Assembly (NCBI GenBank): GCA_947561585.1
Contig: CANNZV010001191.1
Span: 124,001 to 188,000 of the forward strand
Direction of reading: 5' to 3'
From: Caprella mutica
Taxonomy: Eukaryota; Arthropoda; Malacostraca; Amphipoda; Caprellidae
Length of the DNA stretch: 64,000 nt
Of the stretch, positions 35,746 to 46,051 are shown in pieces (positions within the stretch are counted from its first letter, which is position 1; every line of letters starts with the position of its first letter). The position numbers were made by a program, and so were the translations under genes. The notes beneath the pieces are model-generated. The model saw only the letters and a program-made list of their open reading frames with translations. It did not search any database and was not told the DNA's origin.

Positions 35746-36802
35746 AATTGAAGCTCATTTTTATAATAGAAGATCATTGTATTATTGAATATTTCGCCAA
35801 TTTACAAATAGACAAGCTGGTTGAACTTCAATATAATCTTTACTTGCATCAGTGTTTAAATTATAAGTTGAAAATATTTGGCTTAACCATTTCAACCCGA
35901 CTGGTACATATACATATATTATACATATGCCCCAATATTTTATTAACTTTCATAACTTTAGGGTTTAGGCTTTATGTCCTTAGAGGTCTTTTTCAAATAA
36001 TTTATTTAGCGGGATAATTTAGAGATGTTTCCCTTAAACGACTGGTTAGAACCGGTGAGTACGCTTACATAAATGAAAGCACGATTGTGATTTTTTTGAT
36101 AAAATAAAAAAAATATAACTTTACTGTTCAATATGCTTAGTTTGTCTATTTATATTACAAGGCCTACACGGACATTTTGTCCACAAAATGCTATATTCTG
36201 TATCATATTTTAATGTGTATATTATGTATTATTTACATACATTTTGCAGTGTAAAAGTTGAAACACACTTTGTTGATGGTAATTAGAAATTCTGTTTTTT
36301 GGCTTATTTCTTATCGCAATATTCTACTCCTGCTCCAGATGGCTGGTGTACTATGTCTAAGTGAGATTCGTGCTCACTTGAGATATTGGCATATGAGCGG
36401 CGGGGAGTTGATTGAGGGCATGGCGTTATAGCTGCTGTATTATGTGTGCAACGGTAGTGAGAGAGTCTGGTAGCTCTTAATTATGTATGTATGATATAAT
36501 TCGTGCTAAAAATGATTTACGCATTGTCAAAATATAATGGAGGGTTCAATTTTTGATAGTGGTTTATCTTTGTAACACCTTGTCTAACTGAAGCCTGCTT
36601 ATGACAAAACATTTAAAAGTTGTTAGCCCAACAGAAAGGGAACGTGTTAAACCTAACTGCAAAATAATACTTACTTTAATTCTAATCTATTGCTTAAAGC
36701 TTCTTGCTCGTAGTTTCTTGGACTAAAATGCGACATTTGGCAATCCTATAGTATTGCCATGATGTTTGAACTTTGTACCATATCTTAATTGTACAGAGAA
36801 AA
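35746..36802. other. Non-coding stretch
   Basis: AT-rich DNA with no recognised gene or repeat apart from the tail end of the AATTGAAACT units near 35760. Confidence 0.5.
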
Positions 36803-38945
36803 AAAACGACCAGAGGTGGGCGTTCCGCACGAATGTTCGCGAAACGGTTCGGACTGAAAAATGGGTTCGGACATTCGGATTCGGAACCTCTTCAAAAACG
36901 GTTCGGACTTCAGTGTTCGGAACGTCTTTTTCGCAAGTCCGAACTTAAGTCCGAACTGACCTGTTCATTTAATTATTCTACGTTCTGAACATGTACCGTA
37001 CCTCTCGGCTACTATTATATACATACATAGGTTTCTGCTCAACACTGAAGCGAATAACATGCGTCTTTCCCCGCTCTTCTTCCATTACGTTATTCATCCC
37101 TTCTTGAATAGCGGTAAGTTTTATATAATCTTAAGAAGTTAATTCTTTAATAACGGTTTATGATCCCTCAAATCTCAATGAAAATTGCTTGAAATATGTA
37201 GAACTATAGGTAGGGTTATAAACGTATATATTAGGTAACATTACATAACACCCTATCCTAGTAACTTAGCCGTTAGCTAACCAGTCCTCTTGGAAAAATA
37301 ATAATAATATCTTAAATTCAAGACCGATTTTAAAGCTGTCTTTTCAATCGTTTAATTTTTCGCATATATACCTAAGATTAGATAAAAACGAAGGTGATAA
37401 ATGGTAATATACTCATATTATGAGCATTTATTCAAATCTATAATAATATTAGGAATATATCAGAGATCTTTCCAGGCATTAGATGCAAGAGTGTTTTTCA
37501 GTACATAAGGGTGAATATCTCACTATAATCAGTTAACTGAAACTCTTATAGCGGCTTAGCGAGATCAAATATGTGCTAGAATAATTGCGCACACCAAGCT
37601 TCGTACAATAACATCTTATAAATATTTGTTTCTTGTCTTAGCTTGTTACTTTTATTTTGAATAATGATTTTTTCTTTTGCTTTTACTAATGTATGAAATA
37701 CTAAATATCAAATGAAGGTTTTTAAAAGAAAAAATATTGAAATGACTCAAATGAGCTAACTTTTGACGGCTAAGTAGGTAGGCTGAACAGATAATTTAAG
37801 ATCGAGTATTCGGCTATTCGTTTTAAAATTGAATTGATTATAATTTATATATAGGTATTATAATATTATATGTATATAAGTTATAATATAAATAACTTTG
37901 AGAATTATTCACAGTAATCTTCACTGTCTGACCTATCTAATATATTGAATAGAAGAAAAAGTTAAGCAAGAATATAGAGTATAGATATAGCATAATACGG
38001 TATCTATAGTACTTTCACATTCAAACAAAATTCAAAAAGTTTTTATATCATTAGTTCTCTAGATAGAATTAATCAAAAAAGTTGTAATATAAATGAAATT
38101 GAAAACTAATAGTAAAAACTTAAAAATTATTTAATTAGATAATTGGATACTTTAATATGGATCTATTGCCTTGCATTGTTATGACGACAGAGTTGATCTT
38201 AATTTTTCTTTGCATGAAATTCGGAGCTCAGAAGAAAATTCAGAATAACAACTTAAACTACGTATTGGAGTGGAGACTGGAGGGGAACTTTAAAGATACT
38301 TAATGCTCATTCAGTCATACTCAATGATACTAACTTATTAAGTATAGTAAGTACAGTGGAACTCGCTTATAGTGAACTCCTGTTTAGTGAATCACGCTGA
38401 ATAGTAAAATCCGGTATAGCGAACTTACCTCTATAGTGAACATTTTTAGGTTAGTCTACACAAACATTCGTAAGTTTTCTATGAATCTCTTATTCCTATT
38501 TAGTAAATTCTCTAAATTAATTGTATTTTTCATGAAATAGCAGTTCTACAAGTGCAAATCCTCTATAATGTAGTCATATGAAGTCACAGTATAATAATTA
38601 TTATAAATTTATTATATTAACCCTAATGAATTTGACGTATGTTTTATAGGCATATATTTTTTTAATTACTTTATATATTTCATGTCAGTTCTTAAAATTT
38701 ACTGGCCTTTCTTGACTTTGTTGCATCATAAATACCAACTATGTTTTTTAATTCAAAACTTAAATATTTACGTATCGGCGTAAATCAGCGTAAATTATGG
38801 AATTTATTGTACTTTAGTGACGTGTGGCAATGTAGAAATACAGATTGGTTACCCAATACGCAAGAATGTGTCCACGTTTTATGTAGTAAAGACAAATGTT
38901 CGGACTAAATGTTTGGTTCGGAACAAATGTTCGGACCAAACTTTT

Positions 38946-39150
38946 TGTTATGTATGTACAATTGAGGTTTGGAATGAAACAGCAGGGAACAGCACACGTG
39001 TATAGAGTACATAGCTTAGTACAGAAGTGACTCCCTAGTTTATCTACCGATACAGCATGACAGTAAAAGGAGTCTATCGTGAACGCGATATAATGAACTC
39101 AACACAATGACAAACTACTAAACAAAATACATTAAAACTAATACATAACA
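38946..39150 (-). repeat. Gypsy 3' LTR
   Basis: The ends are TGTTATG...CATAACA, with the TG/CA borders expected of an LTR. It differs from the 5' LTR at two bases (CTTAGTACAGAAGTGAC here, CTTAATACAGAACTGAC in the other). It lies 21 bp beyond the pol stop. Confidence 0.95.
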
Positions 39151-39163
39151 TACCCTTCCCTCT
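39151..39163 (-). promoter_or_regulatory. Polypurine tract of the Gypsy element
   Basis: The minus strand reads AGAGGGAAGGGTA directly next to the 3' LTR. This is where plus-strand DNA synthesis would be primed. Confidence 0.75.
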
Positions 39164-39171
39164 AGATAAAT

Positions 39172-42159
39172 TTATCCCCAATCATCATTAACTCCTAACC
39201 GCTCTATATGTCTCTTCTCTCTAGTACTCCTTCTAGGCACAGTCGTTGACTCCTCTCGAGAAACATCTGCACCGTCCACTGGTGCATATGGTACATCAGG
39301 AATTAGTAGTAACTGATTCCAATGACGTTTCCACAGTACATCTAGCTCAGGTACAGACACCTCATACACATTAACACCTAATTTTCTAACAACTCTTGCT
39401 TTGTACCATTTAGGCCCTGGTCTTAGATTTAGTGCGAGTACATCCTCCCCTATCTCAAACTGCCTCATCTGTTTTACATCAGTCGTTGATTTAGATTTGT
39501 TAGAATAAACTGGATTTATTCTATCCTTCAAAGTGACTAAACGTCTGTTATTTAAGGCAATTGATGGGGCAATCTGAGTTACATTATGAGGTACGCATCT
39601 ATAATAAAACAACACCCTAGATAGTTTATTAATCAAAGGCTCATGTTGTGGTTGTTTCCTAAGTAGGTCTTTTATAACTCTCACCCCCCTCTCTGCCTGA
39701 CCGTTAGAGGCTGGGGAATAAGGAGGTGACGTTACATGTTCAATGCCTTGACTCTCCAAAAATGTTGAAAACTGAGCAGCAGAGAAAGAGGTGGCATTAT
39801 CTGAGCAAATCAAATCTGGTAAACCGTGTCTACTAAAAATAATTCTAAGACTATCAATAGTTTCTTGAGCCGACACATTCTTTACAATTTCAACCTCTAT
39901 ATATTTGCTAAGAGCATCAACTACAATCAAGCATACCTTATCATTGTAAAAAAAATGGTCAATATGAAGTCGCTGCCAAGGTCTCGATGGTGTTGGCCAA
40001 GATACATGCGCATTTTGTGTCGGTTTACTTCGTACAGATTGGCAAATATTACATGATTTAACCATATATTCTACATCCTTATCAAGACCAGGGAACCATA
40101 TGAGCGATCTTGTCAACGACTTCATCGCAACAACTCCCGGGTGATTTTGATGAAATAAATCTAATACTTTTTCACGTAAAGCCAAAGGAATCAATACACG
40201 ATTATTAAATAGAATACATCCCTTCATAATGGTCATATACTGTATGTGAGACTTATATTGGGACAGCTCTTTATTAGTAATTTTACCTGGACAGCCATAT
40301 TTAATGAAAAATTTCAATTGAGAAAGATTGTTATCACGTTCAGTGTATACTCTTACAAGCTCATGGCTTATAACAGTCTCATCTAGTGAATTAAGAGCAA
40401 ATATCAGTTCGTAGGGTTCAACTTCGCTCACAGTTTCTGGTAGAGGAAGTCTGCTTAGAAAATCACTGTGAACGTTTTCAGAGCCTTTAGAGTACACAAA
40501 ATTATAATCGAATTGCGATAACTTTAGACACCATCTCTGAATACGTGATGAGCATGAAACTGGAACAGACTTATCTTTAGCAAACAATGTAAACAATAGC
40601 TTATGATCATTAAATATAGTGAAATGAGATCCCAAAAGAAATTGCCTGAACCTATCTACAGCAAATATAACACTCAAACCTTCCCTTTCAATCTGACTGT
40701 AAGACCTCTCAGCAACGTTGAGTGTCCGTGAAGCGAACTGAACAGGGGACCAGGGAGAATCTTCATTAGTCCTTTGTAACAATACAGCACCCAGTCCACA
40801 TGAAGACGCGTCTGTCTCAATGCTGGTCTCACAATCAGTGTTGAAATGAGAAAGAATATTCTTACCAACAAAAAGCTTTTTAATTATTTCGAAAGATTGT
40901 TGATGCGAATCACTCCAAATAAACTCTGACTTCTTCCTCAATAATGAATACAAAGGTGACATATAGTGAGCAAATTTAGGAATGAATCTAGAGTAAAAGT
41001 TACAAAAGCCAACAAAAGATTGAACTTGTTTCACGTTAACAGGAACAGGTGCGTTTAGAATGGCAGTAAGTTTATTAGGATTCGCATGAACACCCTCTGA
41101 ATTGAAAATATAACCTAAATAATCAATTTGATTAGTGAAAAATGAGCATTTATCATAGTGAAGTTTCAATCCTGCCATCTTTAACTTATTCAGTACAACA
41201 CGCAAAAGCTCTCTGTGTGATTTATGATCAGATGTCATTAAAAGTATATCATCCTGATATATTATTACCCCTGAAATGTTATCTAATACTTTACACATAA
41301 ATGCTTGAAAAATTCCAGAACTAGCAGTACATCCAAAAGGTAAAAAGTTATATCTGAATAAACCTTCAGGAGTATTTACAACTAAATACTTCTTTGAATC
41401 AGGATGGATAGGTAATTGTAAAAATGCTTGCGAAAGATCTATTTTTGAAAATACCATTGCTTGTCCAATAGAGCTAATAACTTGATCAATTGTTGGCAAT
41501 ACACAGTTAACAGGCTTTACATATTTATTTAATGTCGTACTGAAATCTGCACACACACGCAGCTCGCCTGATTTTTTAATTACAGTTACTATCGGAGATG
41601 CCCAATTAGAACTGTGCAATTTACTAATTATACCTGAAGCACTTAGTCTATCCAATTCATCTTTAAGAGAGTATTTTAATCGCACAGGAACTGTACGGGC
41701 CTTACAATAAATAGGTACCGCATCGCAATGAACATCTAAAGTAACTAATTCTTTAACCTTTGACTCAAAATTATCACTAAAGTAATCTGAAAATTCTTCA
41801 TAAATATCTGGCGTTATTTTATTAACAAACACGTTATCTGGTTTGTGCACAATTTGAAATTTGAATTTATTAAACAGGTCTCTACCTAGAAGATTAACAA
41901 AGGTATTTGCTATGACATAAAATGTGTGAACTACTTTAATATTGTCGTAAGAAATTGCAATATTAACTTCGCCCAATAAATTAACTGAATTGTTACCGTA
42001 GGCTTTAATAACTTTGTCTGAGTGCTTAACATCTAAATTTAATGAATGCACATATTTATCACTAATAGTAGAAACTGCAGCACCAGTGTCCAGCTCGAAA
42101 GGAATCATCTGATTATTAATTGTGCACTTAATATGAACTGGATCACGATATATCGGCAC
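39172..42159 (-). CDS. Gypsy pol polyprotein (protease, RT, RNase H, integrase)
   Basis: The 995-codon open frame encodes the replication enzymes. Counting from the GTG codon where the frame listing starts: aspartic protease FELDTGAAVST (D24) and NLLGRDLF (about 89-96); reverse transcriptase with FSKIDLSQAF (D241), LPFGCTAS and the catalytic YQDD (301-304); RNase H with ETDASS (D450), QIEREGL and FNDHKLL, then SDFLSRL; integrase with an HHCC zinc finger (H670, H673, C703, C706) and the D,D35,E triad (D734, D787, E823). A basic C-terminal tail follows KARVVRKLG. The frame has no break. There is no ATG at its start: it is open upstream of the GTG back to a stop at 42195-42193 and overlaps the gag end, so it is probably made as a gag-pol fusion by minus-1 frameshifting at 42177-42183. 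No chromodomain is evident. Confidence 0.95.
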   Translation of the reverse strand: MPIYRDPVHIKCTINNQMIPFELDTGAAVSTISDKYVHSLNLDVKHSDKVIKAYGNNSVNLLGEVNIAISYDNIKVVHTFYVIANTFVNLLGRDLFNKFKFQIVHKPDNVFVNKITPDIYEEFSDYFSDNFESKVKELVTLDVHCDAVPIYCKARTVPVRLKYSLKDELDRLSASGIISKLHSSNWASPIVTVIKKSGELRVCADFSTTLNKYVKPVNCVLPTIDQVISSIGQAMVFSKIDLSQAFLQLPIHPDSKKYLVVNTPEGLFRYNFLPFGCTASSGIFQAFMCKVLDNISGVIIYQDDILLMTSDHKSHRELLRVVLNKLKMAGLKLHYDKCSFFTNQIDYLGYIFNSEGVHANPNKLTAILNAPVPVNVKQVQSFVGFCNFYSRFIPKFAHYMSPLYSLLRKKSEFIWSDSHQQSFEIIKKLFVGKNILSHFNTDCETSIETDASSCGLGAVLLQRTNEDSPWSPVQFASRTLNVAERSYSQIEREGLSVIFAVDRFRQFLLGSHFTIFNDHKLLFTLFAKDKSVPVSCSSRIQRWCLKLSQFDYNFVYSKGSENVHSDFLSRLPLPETVSEVEPYELIFALNSLDETVISHELVRVYTERDNNLSQLKFFIKYGCPGKITNKELSQYKSHIQYMTIMKGCILFNNRVLIPLALREKVLDLFHQNHPGVVAMKSLTRSLIWFPGLDKDVEYMVKSCNICQSVRSKPTQNAHVSWPTPSRPWQRLHIDHFFYNDKVCLIVVDALSKYIEVEIVKNVSAQETIDSLRIIFSRHGLPDLICSDNATSFSAAQFSTFLESQGIEHVTSPPYSPASNGQAERGVRVIKDLLRKQPQHEPLINKLSRVLFYYRCVPHNVTQIAPSIALNNRRLVTLKDRINPVYSNKSKSTTDVKQMRQFEIGEDVLALNLRPGPKWYKARVVRKLGVNVYEVSVPELDVLWKRHWNQLLLIPDVPYAPVDGADVSREESTTVPRRSTREKRHIERLGVNDDWG

Positions 42160-42170
42160 TACAGTTGCAT

Positions 42171-43256
42171 TTAAAATAAAAAATGCTCTGGGTCATTTTC
42201 TTCGGCTTGATTTTCAGTCAATGTGTTGCCATTCATTGTATGTGGTTCATATACATTAACATAGGGAGACTTTTTTCTTGGATGCATCTGAAACTCGTTA
42301 GCAACTACATTTGTTTTTGCATAATGATTCCCTTGCATGTTGCGAGATGTGGTTGAGAGTGTATTCAGTTGGTGTGCGGAAGCACCGCTCATGCTTTGAC
42401 CTCTTGAATCGTGATAACTCCTGGTTGTTTCACTCCGCCCATCATTGAAATCTCTGCATTCCACATTCGATGTGTCGTTGATATACGATGTACGTTGACG
42501 AGTAGAACTTCTACACACGGACTGTATGTGTCCAATTTTGTGGCATAACCGACATTCCAAAGTTTTCGCGTAGCACTTGTCTACATAGTGCCTGCCTTTT
42601 GCACCACACCGCATACAGACATACCCAGGGGGTAGTTTGTATGACTGAATTCTGTGAGCCGAATCAATATCTAACTCCTGTGCAGAATGTACGGGAGCAT
42701 ATTGCAGTTGATGTAGAGTGGCAGCATCATCTCTCACTTGTTGAATTATTTTTGCTTTCTCCACAGCTTCCGGAAAAGTCATTTTATCTGCTGATTGGAG
42801 TACTGCAGACAATACATGTGATGAATTTATTCCAGCGATGAAGACGTCGCGCAGTAGCCTATCCACTGTAAGATTTTGCTCAAAGTTGCACTTAGAGGCT
42901 AGAAATCTAAGTTCTTTACTGTATTCCTCGATGTCTTGACTAGATTTCTGCTTGTACGTAAAGAATTTTACAGAGGTTCCGACAACACTCTTCCGAACTG
43001 AATGAGCTTGTTGTAGGTTATCCGTTAATTCATCAAAATCAGTTTCAGTGAGTTTTTTAGGAGACAATCTCCTTTGAAGATCAGTAACCATCTGCACAGG
43101 CAGCGCACGTATCAAAAACGCACCAAGAGACTTGTTTGCTTTCAGTTTCTTGCTATCTCCCTCCAATAACATAGCAAATCTCTCTAGAAATTCTTCTATG
43201 GTTTCAGTGTCTGGATCATACAGGGGACATGACGCTATTAATAGATTTTGCGCCAT
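42171..43256 (-). CDS. Gypsy gag polyprotein
   Basis: This 361-residue structural protein forms the intracellular virus-like particle and binds element RNA. The N-terminal two thirds is helical, capsid-like sequence (EEFLERFAMLL, QDIEEYSKELRFLASKC). Two zinc knuckles follow: CX2CX5HX4C at residues 214-228 and CX2CX4HX4C at 235-248. A Ser/Asn/Thr-rich tail ends in EHFLF and TAA. The start ATG at 43256 follows a leader of about 198 bp after the 5' LTR. The last codons contain the frameshift heptamer, so a fraction of ribosomes should continue into pol. No break is seen. Confidence 0.92.
   Translation of the reverse strand: MAQNLLIASCPLYDPDTETIEEFLERFAMLLEGDSKKLKANKSLGAFLIRALPVQMVTDLQRRLSPKKLTETDFDELTDNLQQAHSVRKSVVGTSVKFFTYKQKSSQDIEEYSKELRFLASKCNFEQNLTVDRLLRDVFIAGINSSHVLSAVLQSADKMTFPEAVEKAKIIQQVRDDAATLHQLQYAPVHSAQELDIDSAHRIQSYKLPPGYVCMRCGAKGRHYVDKCYAKTLECRLCHKIGHIQSVCRSSTRQRTSYINDTSNVECRDFNDGRSETTRSYHDSRGQSMSGASAHQLNTLSTTSRNMQGNHYAKTNVVANEFQMHPRKKSPYVNVYEPHTMNGNTLTENQAEENDPEHFLF
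42177..42183 (-). promoter_or_regulatory. Minus-1 ribosomal frameshift site T TTT TTA
   Basis: In gag phase the minus strand reads CAT TTT TTA TTT TAA. The T of CAT plus TTT TTA is the X XXY YYZ heptamer TTTTTTA. A minus-1 slip reads TTT TTT ATT TTA AAT, and this frame runs into pol without a stop. It lies 10 bases or fewer before the gag stop. I have not assessed any downstream stem-loop or pseudoknot. Confidence 0.85.
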
Positions 43257-43434
43257 CTTGCAGCAATCAAAACAAAGTAGTTAACGGTAGAAGAGAGCAC
43301 AGGTAAGCAAGCTAATTGAGAGTACTGCGCTCGTAATTGTATCACTGTGCTACTAGGTTTTTCACAAAATAACGGCACTGCAAAAATTAACTTTGTAAAT
43401 CAGACAGAGCAGAAAAAGATCGTGCTGTTAGGTT

Positions 43435-43454
43435 TTTTCTTCCTTGTCGCCAAT
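43435..43454 (-). promoter_or_regulatory. Primer-binding-site region of the Gypsy element
   Basis: Right after the 5' LTR the minus strand reads ATTGGCGACAAGGAAG. TTGGCGACAAGG has the form of a tRNA-complementary primer-binding site (TGG for the CCA end, offset by two to three bases). I could not assign the tRNA. Confidence 0.6.
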
Positions 43455-43659
43455 TGTTATGTATGTACAATTGAGGTTTGGAATGAAACAGCAGGGAACA
43501 GCACACGTGTATAGAGTACATAGCTTAATACAGAACTGACTCCCTAGTTTATCTACCGATACAGCATGACAGTAAAAGGAGTCTATCGTGAACGCGATAT
43601 AATGAACTCAACACAATGACAAACTACTAAACAAAATACATTAAAACTAATACATAACA
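43455..43659 (-). repeat. Gypsy 5' LTR
   Basis: This 205-bp copy of the LTR, with TG...CA borders, is the promoter-bearing end for the minus-strand genes. It differs from the 3' LTR at two positions. Confidence 0.95.
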
Positions 43660-43764
43660 CTTTTCCAAATTGGGTTCGCTATACGGAGGTTTGGAACCCA
43701 AAATCGACGAAGATTCGGATTCGGAACCTAAAAAAAGGTTCGCGCGCCCAGCTCTGAAAACGAC

Positions 43765-44980
43765 CAATATGGCCAAACACGGAAATCAAATCTAAAAATA
43801 AGACTGTATTATTGTATATTCTGTTAATAAAACGTGTCTTCTATTGATAAATGGTTTGTTTTGTCGGAATTATAATTTAATAGCCCAAAATACTAGTATT
43901 TAATTTTTATTTTATTGGGCGGGAAATAGTCCAGGCGGGGAAAAGTCCGACTGGGAATAGTCCTGGCGGGGAAAAGTCCGGCGGGGAAAAGTCCTAGTGC
44001 CTATCCCAACATGATAACATCTCAAGTAAGCACAGATCTCATTTAGGCATAGAAACCCGGCAACAGAATATTATAAGACTGAATACTGCCTCGTTTTTAT
44101 TACATCCCTGTCTTATAAAATCTGGAATAATTAAAGGGCATGTTTCAAAGTTATTATAGTACATACGAAACATAGAAAACTGAGGCATTTCAAAGTAACT
44201 ACAATAATCATCAATATAGTATTATTCAGATTAGGTTATAAGAATATTGAAACAATATTGGTTCAGAAATTAGTATTTTGTAATATAATTTTTTAACAGA
44301 GACCACATAAAATACATACGTTATACACGTATATAATATACCACTAAACAAGAACCAAAAAAAGGTATGTTACGAAGTAATATTTTTTTTCTAGTATTTT
44401 TCATGTAATCAATATATTTAGTAAGTACTGCTGTTATAAAAAAAAATCAAAAATTGGCCGTTCTGAACACCAAAGATTTTTCAATTTCTAAAGCCTACTC
44501 CATCTTCAATTTTGACTTAGAGACATGTTTTTTTTTATTCAGAATTTAGTTGTCTACAAAAGAACATTCAGTTGATATGTTATTCCGCAACTTGTGAAAA
44601 TGTGTATAGGTCATATTTAAAAAATAATAGAGTTTTTGAGAGTTTTTTTTTTGAGAATGCGAATTTGATAGAACGGAACGTTCTTTTGAAGAGCTTAAAA
44701 TTCTAAACAAAAAGGCCAAAAAGCCAATAAATAAGGGAGAAATAGGGATATTAAAAAAATCTAAATTTAGTGGTTTTTCGGAAGAGGACTTAAGTAAAAA
44801 ATTGTGTATTTATATAGTATAATCAAGTCTGAGAAAATCAAGCATCTCACTCTTCAAACAAAAAAATGAAACACTCCCCAATTAAACATAAAAACGTCCG
44901 TATCATCGGACTGTTCCATATATGCATAATTAGATTGTGCATCATGCATAATTATATTACGTGCACTCATTAGAGCGCAT
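43765..44980. other. Non-coding stretch with one short array
   Basis: No gene is seen. It contains the GGGGAAAAGTCC array at 43916-43992. The remainder is AT-rich. Confidence 0.55.
43916..43992. repeat. Short tandem array, GGCGGGGAAAAGTCC units
   Basis: Five units of 14-16 bp (GGCGGGAAATAGTCCA, GGCGGGGAAAAGTCCG, ACTGGGAATAGTCCT and two more) end at the boundary GTCCTAGTGCCTATCC. That boundary is nearly the reverse complement of the left border of the array at 18852 (ATAGGTGCTAGGAAAA). Confidence 0.85.
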
Positions 44981-44984
44981 ACCT

Positions 44985-45515
44985 TCACCGCCAATTTGGC
45001 CCGTTCTCCCAAAATTTAGTAAACTGGATAATGACCAATCGTCCCACCAAGTTTCATGCAATGTGGTACAATAATTTTGAGTTATAAATGACCTTGACCT
45101 TTGACCGGATCGCTCCCAAAATTCTACCAGATGGTTCCTGGACATTGACCAATCGTCCCATCAAATTTCATACAATTTGGTTGTTAAACACTTTTTGAGT
45201 TATAAATGGCCTTGATCTTGATCCTTGACCTTTAACCCGAACGCTCCCTAAATCTAACAAAATGGTCAGATTTATCGTCCCATCAAACTTCATGCAATAT
45301 GGTTCGATACTTTTTTTAGTTATAAATGACCATGACCTTGACCTTTAACCATGTCTCACCCAAAATTCTACCAGAAGGTTACTGGACATTGACCAATCGT
45401 TTCACCAAATTTCCGGCAATTCGGTTGAATACTTTTTCAGTTATGCAAAAAACAAGATGATAAATAGATAAATGTTGAGTAAAATATAACCTTCCGCAAA
45501 TTTGCTAAGGTAATA
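44985..45515 (+). repeat. Dispersed repeat family C, copy 3, with four internal units
   Basis: Four consecutive degenerate units of about 105-135 bp each run from an ATTCTACCAG / ATCTAACAAAATGG start, through CAATCGTCCCA.CAAATTTCA, to TTTTTGAGTTATAAATG, separated by GACCTTGACCTTTGACC spacers. The terminus AAACAAGATGATAAATAGAT ... TTTGCTAAGGTAATAATTA matches copies 1 and 2. Confidence 0.8.
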
Positions 45516-46051
45516 ATTATTATTTACTTCTATTGTAATTATTTTCTTTTCTCTGTTACGAGTCCACAAATTTAGTCTTGTTTAGAAGTGACTTAGTACT
45601 TTGCTATTTAAGTTCCATATTTTAGAAACTCGTAATTCATTTTTTAATGTAAATATTAAAGGAGGTAAATAATTTAATTTTACTTAAAGATGCAGTTAAC
45701 CCACTTAGTGCATTCAATTTTATAACAGTAATCGATAGACAAACATTTTTTGTGTATTTATATGAAATGGTACGTTTGGGTCTGATAATTTTACTTCTTC
45801 ATTTAATTAAGTCAATTTCTCTTTATTTGATTCTTTCCATTTTATCTTTTCCATTTACGGTTGCTAATTAATCGTTATCTCATTTAAGTAGCCGAACTCC
45901 ATTCTAGCATGAGTTTCGTCTTATTCGAAAATAAGTATTAATTCTCATGACTGCAAGGTATCCCTGAATTTATGAAGGGAAATGAAACAACACATTCTAA
46001 TTAACTAAATTTGCTATTGATAAGACTCATGCATGACATTACACAGAAAGG

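Larger units (their letters stand above)
38946..43659 (-). mobile_element. Full-length Gypsy (Ty3) LTR retrotransposon
   Basis: This 4714-bp element has 205-bp LTRs (38946-39150 and 43455-43659) that differ at only two positions. The exact 5-bp target duplication CTTTT lies at 38941-38945 and 43660-43664. On the minus strand the order is LTR, primer-binding-site region, gag, pol, polypurine tract, LTR. No env-like ORF is present. The pol order PR-RT-RNase H-IN identifies Gypsy/Ty3; the pol resembles the K02A2.6-type proteins common in arthropods, perhaps the Mag lineage. Open frames and near-identical LTRs indicate recent insertion and possible activity. Confidence 0.95.
36811..43756. mobile_element. 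Non-autonomous hAT-like element containing a Gypsy insertion
   Basis: The left terminus CAGAGGTGGGCGTTCCGCAC and the reverse complement of the right terminus CAGAGCTGGGCGCGCGAACC share CAGAG.TGGGCG. A perfect 8-bp target-site duplication, AAAACGAC, flanks it at 36803-36810 and 43757-43764. Both ends are packed with TTCGGA / GTTCGG words, the subterminal repeats typical of hAT elements. No transposase is seen in the roughly 2.2 kb that remains after removing the Gypsy element. A degenerate pogo-like terminus (CAGTGGAACTCGCTTATAG, near 38354) lies inside. Confidence 0.88.

Noticed and set aside
38340..38460. Separate pogo/Tigger element beginning CAGTGGAACTCGCTTATAG
   Set aside because: One end is seen but no matching opposite terminus; it may be part of the hAT-like element or a decayed fragment.
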